A stretch of DNA of 64,000 nucleotides from Petrosia ficiformis (Eukaryota > Porifera > Demospongiae > Haplosclerida > Petrosiidae), in assembly GCA_947044365.1 (NCBI GenBank), contig OX345645.1, positions 3,127,741 through 3,191,740 on the forward strand. Direction: 5' to 3'. The notes under the pieces were generated by a model, which was not told the origin of the DNA, made no database searches, and saw only the letters and a program-made list of their open reading frames with translations. This document shows positions 42,701 to 54,700 of this stretch, piece after piece. The first letter of the stretch is position 1; each line of letters starts with the position of its first letter. Both the position numbers and the translations under genes were made by a program.

Positions 42701-45700
42701 CATGTATGTATCCATAACAACCTGTACCTGTATGACCAATTAAATTTCCTTGAAACTGTCTGTACTTATCTAGTTAGTTTACTATATTTCAAATGTTAAA
42801 TAAATGTTATAATGTAGTAACAAATGAGGTCGTGAATAATTAATAAGCTAATATTCCCCTTTTTTATTGTTATTCTGTTGAGACCCAGTGACTGTGATAA
42901 GTGAGCAGTTTTAAAGCACAGCCCAAATTGGCTCAACAATAGTTATTGTGTGTGCCATGGGGAAAACACTTTGAACTAGTAACAAAAACAAGAGTTACTG
43001 ACGAATGTCCAATGCATGTGTTCCTAACAGCAAATCGTGTAGCACCAAATAAAAACCACTTTGGGTCAATAGTTGTGAACTAGTGTATAGTGAGTCTTTT
43101 TCACAGGGAATTTACTTTCGTTTAATTTTCGCGGTCTATTGTAGAACGCGTAAATAACATTCTGCAGAAATTTATTTATGTATTCTTCAATTGACCGTGA
43201 TTGTGTGCGTGAATCATGGCATGAAATTTTATTGCATGAAATAGATCGCCACTGGAACAGTTTTCTCTCTTACCACGAATTTTTATGTCTGTGAAAAAAA
43301 CCAGCTATACAGTATATATGAGCCTATCAGAATCACTGAAATAGGTTCACCCAGCCTCAACCCATTAATTAGTTAATTATCTAAGTTTAGGACCATAACA
43401 ATTCAACCTGCCAAGAGGAGCATGAATATCCACCTCTGTCTGAATTGCCACTACAGTATATTTGACCTCAACTTCCACACTGTTGACATGTACAGCAATA
43501 TGAATACTCTCTTTCTCCTCAATTGTCACAACCTATAGAATGTAAAATTTTTCTGCAGTATCATGATACATATGTTGTTTAGAGTTATAACATCATTATA
43601 TAATTATGAATCATGTGATACACTTCATCTACAAATACCTTAATATGATAACAACCATCACTTCCTGGTCCAGATGTAGTCACACGATATATAAGAACTT
43701 TAAACACCTCAAATTTTATCCCAATCCTTTCTTCAACAGTAGCTCTCACCTGAGGAATATTTGATATATACACATGTACATACCTAATAGTTCTAACACT
43801 TATACTGAACTGACCTTATCTGCTATATCTTGAATTCACTTATCAGCTGGTAAAATAGGACCTGGTGATGCCATGACTGTTGCTTTTAAAATCTACCAAT
43901 ATCTGCTTTTGCTTTTATAATCTTCAGTATCACTGCTGACAAGCATAAATAAAGTATAAACTATTACACAATTATGAGGAAATAATGTGGAAAAACCTAA
44001 ATTTGTATGTATGCTATCCTATACATGTATATGTACATGTATATATATATACATATATACATGTATATACAATTACATTGCATTTTCAGTTTGATTGAAG
44101 TGCTCCTTACCTTTAATAGAAGTGCTATAACTCTTAGTATAATATTCTTTCTGTTATGATTTTTTCATTTATTTATTTCAAGTAGTTAGATCTTCTAATG
44201 TTTCTGTGATACTTAGTAACGCATCTGGTATACATAATATGCATGTAAATAATACTTGTAATTATAGCTAATTGATAGTACTCTCTAAGTAGGGATGGAT
44301 GGGTCTGAAAAAAAAATGGCTGCTCATACATTTCAATTGCTACTAATGAGCTGAAATTTCTGCTAATATATACAGATAAGTTTAAAATACACACTTAACT
44401 TTTGATATTGTGTGTTTTTATGACTAATAATATCTTCTAGATGGCTAAAGAAGTTTGTTATAGTAGAGTACTAAAACTGACTAAATCTTCATGATAATAA
44501 TTTTTTTCCACAAAAAAAACGATTTCAACATTTCTGAAGTAGTTCTAACACAGATACAAATTTGTTTACAATTACATTCCACTGAAGTATTGTTGTTGTA
44601 CTGTTCTGTTTCTTGACCTAGACCTATTTCCACCAGCAATCATTCTAGTATGTTTGGTTTTCAAATGTCAGTCATTTGATTATCACATGTTTTAAATCAC
44701 ATTTTAATAAATCAAAATCATCCTAAAGATGAACATCTATTATAAAACTAAAATCGAAAGAGTTCCAAATAACTGCTAATTAATAGGAAACAAGACCTGG
44801 ACCATAACAATGCAACCTGCCAAGAGGAGCATGAATATCCAACTCTGTCTGAATTGCCACTACAGTATGTGTGACCTCAACTTCCACACTGTTGACATGC
44901 ACAACAATATGAATACACCTTTTCTCCTCAATTGTCACAACCTAATAGTGAAGAATATAATTCAGTATGATACATACATGTACATTTGTCAATCAAATCG
45001 TCTAGAGTTATAGGATTATTATAATTATGATTGGAGATTGACACTACCACATATTGTAGCTGCTATTACTATTTATTGGTTAGTACAGTTGCAAGGATTT
45101 AACAATTAGTTACCACAGATACTTGTACTAATTATATTCAATTATAGTTAAATTACTATAATTTTAGGGGGCTGTCTAGTGTCTACTCATATTTAATTTC
45201 ATATAATTTATACTAAAGTATAATACATGTAATAGAAAGGTTTGTAAAGTACATGGCCATCAAAAAGGTTTGTAAACCCGCAAACACATAATTTATACCT
45301 TCCAGTACTTGGTGCACATTATGTTATAGTAACATACATGCATGTAGCCACAACATCCTCTATGACAATTGACAATCTAAATTGAAACTCATGCTATTCC
45401 TTGCAACTGTAGTAACCAATAAAATGGTTATTTATTTTTTGCAGTGTATATAATTTTTTGTAGGAGATGTACTTCTCTGAAATACCTTCATATGATAACA
45501 ACCATCGTTTATTCGTCCTGATGGGGTCACACGATATATAAGAACTTTAAACACCTCAAATTTTATTCCAATCCTTTCTTCAACAGTAGCTCTCACCTGA
45601 GAAATATTTGAGATATACACATGTACATTCGTAATAATTCTAACACTTATACTGAACTGACCTTATCTGCTATATCTTGAATTCGCTTATCAGCTGGCAA

Positions 45701-48700
45701 AATAGGACCTGGTAATTCCATGACTGCTTGCTTTTAGAGTTCACCGATATCTGCTTCGTTTTTATAGTCTTCAGTATCACTGCTAGTGATAGCCCTGACT
45801 ATTATTGAACAATAAACACAATAATCATGTACATGTACATTCATGTATCATGAGTGAATCATGTTTATTGTAATAGCCCTGATTATTATTGAACTGAACA
45901 CAACAGCGGAATTGCAGAATTGATGCAGAAATCCCACATTAAAAATAGTATAATACTTATACAAACCACAGAATACAGTAATTTCATTGAGTGTCACCAA
46001 AACATCCTGATATAACCCTAATAATACCAGTACTCCTAACATACTTCTTATATCATATGAGACTATATAAATATAACATTATTATAACCATTTCTGCAAT
46101 TCTGCTGTTTCTCCCTGATTTTCTATAATATTTAGTAATGCACGTGTACATAATTATTATAGTAATGATTATTATATATTATATTTATAAGATTAAAGAC
46201 ACCACTTGCAGTATCATAAATGTTCACGTATGCAAGTATATATGCAATACTATCATGTACAATTACAATGCTTGAACATTTTTTGTGAAGTGCTCACCAC
46301 CTTCAAATACAATACAACTGTTACTAGCATTCCATTGCCACACGTAGACAGAAGGCACCGTTAGTCTGATTGTGTTGTGTGTGTGTCACAATGCTAAAGG
46401 TTTGATTGAGGTAGTAATACACCTGTACATGTAGGTGTAGAATGAGTAAAACCAGGAACATAGTGAAACAATTATAAACCAAGGATAGGAGGTATATATA
46501 CCGGATATATCACTTGCTTTGAAGTAGGTTTATAACCTAGACCCATAGGCCAATGGAGTACATGTATATCCACATAAACCTCTGAACACTAGCAGGTGAT
46601 ATATCTGGCATATATACCACTACCCATAGTTTATATAACATATACTATGATTTAATAATTGATAATTTGATCATCAAGTGGTCTCCATGGTAGCATAGTA
46701 TAATATTATTATGATTATTATTTTCAATAAATACATGCCTTCCATGAAACAAAGCATAACAATACAAGATATATTGAGAAAAACGTATCCCTATAATTGC
46801 TTTATGATGAATAGTGTCTCTACCTTTGCCAAGCGCTACTGTCTCTACCTTTCTGTGTACTTGAAATCTAGGCCTGAAGAAGTAAGTATAACTGCAGTCT
46901 AAGTGCACAGAAATCGAGTTACTGAAGCACTCTCTCAAGGTTCTAAAAAATGACTTCCTCATGTCTGAAATTCAACAACTTATTATACGTATGTACTTGT
47001 TAAAGATTCCTGCATCATCTTTATACTGTTTCTCTGGTGTATACAATAGTATTGTCAGTTTACATTATTCCTGCTGGTCTGTAGCTCGAGTGCATGTGCA
47101 CCACATTCTTTTACATGCCACGCCCATTAATTGACCAAGCCCTCATGCACTTCTTTAACTACGTATATTTGGTTTTCAAATTAATTTCATTTTTCAGTTA
47201 TTTGACTATCACATGTTTTATTTAAATCACAATTTCAAAATCATCCTAAAGATGAACATCTATTATAAAACTAAAAATCAAAAGAGTTCCAACTAACTGT
47301 AAATTAATAGTTAACAATAAGACCACCAGGACCTTGACCAAAAACACTCAACTTGTCAAGAGGAGCATGAATATCCAACTCTGTCTGAATTGCCACTACA
47401 GTATATTTGACCTCAACTTCCACACTGTCGACATGTACAACAATATGAATACTCTCTTTATCCTCAATTGTCACAACCTAATAGTGGAGAATATAATCAA
47501 ATTTCTTCAGTATCATGATACATTTGTTAATCAAATTATTTGTCAAACTCTTACATTTAAACACTTGTTACTCAACCAGTTTGTACAAGAAACTAACTAA
47601 ATTTGTTACCTAGGTGGTGGAGCAATAATTGCTCTTCCAGGATACCAGACTTAGTTGGGTATCTGTAAATAATGACTGAATTATGAGCATTTAAATGTAA
47701 GCATTTGACAAAATTATAATTTGTCAAATGTCTGATTTTTGCATCCATGGTCACATATAATTATGAACCATGTGATGTACTTCATCTAAAAATACCTTAA
47801 TATGATAACAACCATCACTTCCTTGTCCAGATGGAGTCACACGATATAAAAGAACTTTAAACACTTCAAAATTTATTCCAATTCTTTCTTCAACAGTAGT
47901 TCTCACCTGAGGATTATTTGAGATATACACATGTACATACCTAATAATTCTAACACTTATACTGAATTGACCTTATCTCCTATATCTTGAATTCGCTTAT
48001 CAGCTGGTAAAATAGGACCTGGTGATCCCATGACTGCTTGCTTTTAGAGTTCGCTGATATCTGCTTCTGCTTTTAGAATCCACCAGTATCTGCTTCTGCT
48101 TTTATAGTCTTCAGTATACTGCTGAGAAGCGTAAATAAATTAGATGATTACACAATTATGAGGAAATAATGCGGAACAATGTAAATTTGTAAATATGCTA
48201 TACTATATAGGTACATGATAGGCATGTATATAAACTTACACTGCACATTTTCTCCATACCTTGAGCTATAACTCCTACTATAATATTTCTCTTATTAACA
48301 TTTCCTCATTTTTTAATTGGTTAGATCTTTTAATTTTTCTGTAATACTTAGTAATACACCTGGTATGATAATATGCATGTAAGTAATACATGCATGTATA
48401 TAAAATTTATTATATAATTATACCTCAATATTAGATGTGTTGACCTTATATGTACTATAGTGTATAGTTTAATGTCATAAGGGTAATGGATGATTATACT
48501 GTAACTCAATAATGAAGTTGAAATTCAACATACACAAACAAAAGGGAAAGATAATTAAATGAAAATGGTGCAGATAAAAGGATTGTTGATCATGGCAATA
48601 CTACTATATGATAAGTTTCAGTTGCTGTCTGTCTGTAAGAAAAAAATATTGGAAAAGGACTTTCTAATAGTTTGTACACCTTCTAAACATTGCAAAGCTC

Positions 48701-51700
48701 GAAATTAGTGATAGAAGAACATCTGCATAGCTTGGAGTTGCCTACTGTATACACAATTCCTTTGCTTTCTTATTATCTGTTTAGAACAGTCCACCATTTT
48801 TCGGTCAGTCATGCCCTTCATAATAATTATTTATATAATTTTGAAAAATGGAGAAACTATTCCAGAAACTGATCTTGTTCTGTCAATAACTAAGCTAATA
48901 TGCAATGTTGCATGGGGTATGTATTGTAGGAACATCTAGTTGTACATGTAGCACCACTGTGCATGTAATGGTTGTAACCATAGCAACCTGTATGCATTTA
49001 TCAATTGTGTACAATACAAAAAAAATAACTATAATTTATTGGTTAGTACAAAGTTGCATGGAATAGTGATTTAGATAGTCATGCAAGTTGATATAGATAT
49101 AATTATGCTGATGTCACAAATACTTTGTATGATTTGAAGCACTATATTCGTATCTTGCAGTTGTCTAATAATGGGGTACAGGATAATCAAATTAATTGAA
49201 TCGCACAGCTGTCTAACATTAGCCCATTATACACTGGGCAACATTATTGCTTGTAACAGTTACATGCAACACTTCTTCCTTTCCATACACTAGGCAGTAT
49301 TGTTGCTTGTCAACACTTCTTTCTTTCCTTACACTAGGCAACATTATTGCTTGTAACAGTTACATGCATCAAGTGTAAGGTTAGCTTAGGCAGCTGCAAA
49401 TACCAAATAATGCTTCAATGATGGTACAAATTACTGTATAACATCACCGTGTATGTATCCATAACAATTAACCTGTATCACTAGTTAAAAATGTATACTA
49501 TTCCTTGTAACTGTCTGTACTTACCTGGTTAGTTCACATTTTTTAGTGTCATGCTTTGTTTCTTTCTTTGTTATACATTTAGTGTCCCTACATTTACTAG
49601 TAAGAACATGATATATTATATAGACAGAAAGGTATCCTGTTTTGTGGTGCCCTTTAACCATTGTTGATGACTCTCTCATGCTTGAAACCCACACGAATAG
49701 GTTATTTTAACATTCAACTGCTTACATGAGTTTCAATGCAATTTCAGTAATAATTATTTTCCTCGATGCTGATTTGTTTTCCTGCTAGGTAATATTTACA
49801 AGTACAAGTACTTGATATATAAAGTACATGCCATAATAAAACAATACACAGTAGAATATAATAATAATTACATAGACTATAGTAATTACATGTAGGTAGA
49901 ATCTATGGTACATGTATATACATGTAGTTCTTATTCTGAATTTCTAATATCTATGGATACAACAGATCTTGCTAGTACATCAGTAAGTAAAGGAATCTGT
50001 GAATCTGTACTTGAAATAACAAATAACACTTATTTTACTCCACAGATATTTGAGTATTGATTATCAAAAGTACAAGTACATAATTTACTACTGAATATAG
50101 ATTATAGCTCATTAAAATGCTGCAATCTGATTGATCAATTACAGATTTCTAAATCCCATAGTAAACCTACTTTTATCGATTAGTAAACCTTCCCCATGGC
50201 GGCACACACAATAGTTATTGTGTGTGCCATGGGGAAAACACTTTGAACTAGTAACAAAAACAAGAGTTACTGACAATACATTTGAATGTCCAATGCATGT
50301 GTTCCTAACAGCAAATCGTGTAGCACCAAATAAAAACCTCTTTGGGTCAATAGTTGTGGACTTTGTATAGTGAGTATTTTTTGCAGGGAATTTATTTTCA
50401 TTTAATTTCATGGTCTATTGTAGAACGTGTAAATAATATTTCGAAGAAATTTATTTATGCATTCTTCAATTGACCGTGATTGTGAGCGTGAATCATGGCA
50501 TGAAATTTTATTGCATGAGCTACTGGAACAGTTTTCTCTCTTACCGCGAATTTTTATGTCTGTGAAAAAAACCAGCTATACAGTATATATGAGCCTATCA
50601 GAATCACTGAAATAGGTTCACCCAGCCTCACCCCATTGTACATGTATAGTGTCATTCATATCCTACATATATACATATTATCTTATCAACAGAACATGTT
50701 ACTAACAAGATAAAGTCTGTGGAAGAAACACTTTCAAAGACTAACGTTAGTTGTCATTTTTTGTAATGTAAAATTGAAATCAAAGTTTACATTTATTTTG
50801 TGAATTTAATATACATGTGTATGTAAAATGCAGTGCAAAACAGAATATATGAAGATAAAGTATCCCTACAATAATTGCTTTGTGTTGTACCGCCAATAAT
50901 CCATAGTTATTTGCTTTTTTCTTACTTTTAAAGATTCTTTTGCAATGAATTGCAGTTGCAAGAGTTGTAGTTTCTTTTAAGCTATATGCTTCCTGGTTAG
51001 TCCTGAGTAGACGATACACTAAAAACGTTTTGTTATTTCAAACAAATCAGTTGGTTACCTCAATTGCATGCCAATTTAATAATATGGCTTTTCACACCAT
51101 ACTGCAGTATTAAGCTGTTGGAAGGTAAGCCAGTTTGTAATTTTAATTTATAGTGTTGAAATGTTGTGTTCACAATGACTAAGTAAATGAATAGTGGAGG
51201 ATGGCAGATAGAATGTCAGTAATTATGTAAACTTATAGTGGGACATGTAAACTATGAATCATGACTAATTTACATGTTATTGTGAACAACATTCCAACAC
51301 CAAAAGTTAAGCTGGCCTACTCTTCAACACCTCAATTGAGCAGTAATGGGAATGCAATCAAGGTAACCGCTAACCAACTGATTGGTTGAAATAACCAAAC
51401 TGTTTTTGCAGTGTAGCTCAAACATAATTGACCAAGCTCCCAACCCCACCCCCCCCCCCTAAATGACACAACTTACTTTACTTATGACAATTATGTAACA
51501 TAAACAATATGTATATATTAATATATATATATATATATATATAGTTATATAATTATAATATATAACGCCCATTGAAAGCAGTCATAGAGATGACCCTGCA
51601 AACCTTAGAAATACACTAAATAGAAGTTATGGTTGATTCGTGGGACTTACCACCCTGTGGATTCTAACGGCACTTTAAGTCAGGGGGTATAATAGAACTT

Positions 51701-54700
51701 CGGTTTCCCAGACAAATTGAAAGACTACAGTCTTTTATACACATGTGTATGTGTGGTTGGTCATTCCTACCAAAAACATCCCAGATTGATAGGCACTTTT
51801 TTTAAGGAGGCAGTGTGGTATTGTGGCTAGAGCTTAGGCCTTTTTGATCACAAGGTCAGTGGTTCTGGTTCTGCTCTGAGCATGTTCTTTCCTGGAAGGA
51901 GAGTGTTTGTCTTTCTGTGGACTTTACATTAACTCTTATGATAGTTCTCTGTACTATATTGTATTGATTTAGGTTTATCAGTTTTTCAAGGAACACAAAT
52001 ATGATGATGTCATCAACATTCTTGTACCCATTCTGGATCAAGAGTCCGGTTCCTATTCTGAGGTATGAGTTGTATACCAATGTATAATTATGCGTAATCA
52101 TTCAAATTTGTCCTCACATGTATTATTCATGGTAAAGTTAGGGCTGCGGAAATATTCAATTAGTTTCTCATTATAATTGCAGTAATCATATTTTATGTTG
52201 TTCAATAGTATGCATTTTTTACAACTCATAAATTAATTTTCATACACACGGCTAATCCTGTCTGTTAGGAGGACAAATACTGCTAATTTCAGTTTATGTA
52301 CTTTTAAAAGTTAATACTATCACATGTATCTCACATTAGTGATACATTCAATGTAATCACCAAAACTGACCTAGTAAAGGCTAGTAGTAATCACGTGACA
52401 TTATTTATTGGCTATTTTTATAGTCCATAAAGTAGTCTTAATTGGTTAACCATTCTTTCAGCTATTGATGTCAATCAGAGTTTTTGATAACTTTTGAAGC
52501 CTGGGCCAAATTGGCTCAACAATGGTCAGTGTGTTTGCCATTGGGAATACATTGTGATCCAATTAACTAAGAGGTAATGCTAATATTTAATTGTGCCATC
52601 TAGCTCAAAGAGAGAACTGTGCAGTGCCAAATAAGAAGCTCTTTGGGCCAGTGGTGCGGCATATGAGCTTATCAAAAACACTGCTGTACTATCCTACGAT
52701 ATAGGATCACAACAGTTCAAATTGAAAAATTTTCAGTCTGCCTCCACAACCAAGACAACCCATAATAAACTTACCTTATTACAATATACTTCAAGTGATA
52801 GTTTTAGTCTTGCTCCAGATAAATATATTCTTTGTGGAAATTCCCATTACCATGACAATAAATTAGTTTATGGGCCCTTGCAAATACGTAGCAAGTTTCT
52901 TTATGATATTACCCTACCCTTTAAAATATTATTCTTGTTCTTTAACAGTTTTTACTTGGATATGAAGATAATCAAGATGGATCTACTACTCTACCAGGAA
53001 TCCAACTTCTTATGGAATCATTAATAGAAAAAAACAGAATGAAAGTTAGTATATTTGTTATTAAAGAATGTTTCATATTTATTCAATGCGGTTCTTACTT
53101 GCTCAGGCTTACTTCTCTGATGATTATCATCTGTTATTGTAATTATTTTATTCTTCAGGAGTGTCTACAATACACTGTTCATTCACTGATAGAGATATTA
53201 ATATATTATTCTACACAAGGTCCTTCAGACCGATGGATTGATGCTTTGACATATACATGTCTCACTACAGAAAGGTACAATATGTAGTAAATGTGTAATA
53301 AAGTTTGAAAGATCAGAGATTATCTTGAATAGTTTATAATTATAATTTGTTAGTTTCACTGAATTAGGCTTTTATATTCTATTACTGTAATACATATCGT
53401 GATTGTGTATCAATGATTAGTGATCTGTATCAATGATCAGTGATCTGTACCAACGATCAGTGATCTGTATATATGACCAGTGATCTTTATCAACGATCAG
53501 GGATCTGTATCAATGATCAGTGATCTTTATCAATGATCAGTGATCTGTATCAATGATCAGTGATCTTTATCAATGATCAGTGATCTGTATCAATGATCAG
53601 TGATCTTTATCAATGATCAGTGATCTGTATCAATGATCAGTGATCTTTATCAATGATCAGTGATCTTTATCAATGATCAGTGATCTGTATCAATGATCAG
53701 GGATCTGTATCAATGATCAGTGATCTGTATCAATGATCAGTGATCTGTATCAGTAATTATATTACACAGTAATAAATTGTGTTACTATTTGATTATAGGT
53801 GTTTTGAGAAAGATCCTGAACTACTGTCAAACTGTAAACATAAAATAATTCAAGATCTAATTATCTGTTTGATTAAGGTATACAGATTAATCTGTCAATA
53901 ATTAATAATAATCATGTTTTAGTTGCTTGTATCTCACAATGAAAAAAGTAGTGTTGTTTTAGTTAACTACAACTAAACCCCTTTTAGTAAGGCATTATGA
54001 GTTAAACTATAACTAAATTACAAGTCTATTGCAATAACTATACCTAACTAAAATAGAAATTGGCCAATAATGGGCACTTTTAGTTAGTTAACTAAAACTA
54101 AAACCCTTTTAGTAAACCTAATAATACCAAGATTAATTAAACTATAACTAAACTAAGTCTGTAAGAAACTAGACTATAACTAAAAGTGGTCATTTGGTCA
54201 TAATAAAACAACACTATAATGATTAAGTTAGTAGCGAATGTATATGTACTATATATATCATTCTATCTTGGAATTGAGCTACAGTATTATTTATATACAA
54301 TATTTTATAGATACTCGATATAGCTCAAGATCTTTATGACTCATCATATTTTTTAAACCTACCAATCATTCTATCATGGACACTATTGTATACAATATTT
54401 TCATGGTGAGTTAGTATCATAATTCATACACATGTATGTGACCTTAAGAATACCACTAAATAATTAAACTTAAAATTTGACATTCAGCCATTTCCCACTA
54501 GAGGCCAGGAAATTTTGGTAACTATTAACAACTACTCTTTCTGATTTATTTGTCAGCTGTGCAGAATGACTTAATAGTGAGGTTTGGTTCTGATTCCTTA
54601 TTGTTTGGACACTTACAGTTTAGAAGTGGCATTGCCTGCTATTCAGTCCATTCTGTATCAATATAAATATTAAATAGTTTGTATGAATTAAACATGTTAT

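Larger units (their letters stand above)
33030..50640. repeat. large tandem block duplication (about 10.3 and 7.3 kb)
   Basis: Matching pairs in the same order: 33034-33990 with 43377-44280; 34000-35560 with 44290-45815; 36150-37440 with 45905-47165; 38160-39360 with 47165-48420; 39370-40800 with 48420-49640; 41865-42250 with 49715-50180; 42950-43370 with 50210-50640. The junction is near 43370, where the GAAATAGGTTCACCCAGCCT end meets the start of copy I. The second block lacks several segments, including the 36-bp minisatellite. Confidence 0.85.
7251..50692 (+). other. 43.4-kb CABIN1 intron hosting the cystatin array
   Basis: The donor GTAAGT follows the phase-1 exon end at 7250. The acceptor TTATCAACAG at 50692 precedes an exon that completes the codon and keeps frame. 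No plausible CABIN1 exon was found between them. The intron holds nested minus-strand cystatin-like genes, segmental duplications, transposon relics and minisatellites. The other introns I read in this gene are roughly 56-1,400 bp, so this one is exceptional. Confidence 0.8.

Noticed and set aside
53410..53753. Possible CRISPR or binding-site array
   Set aside because: 20-bp head-to-tail tandem repeat with no spacers.
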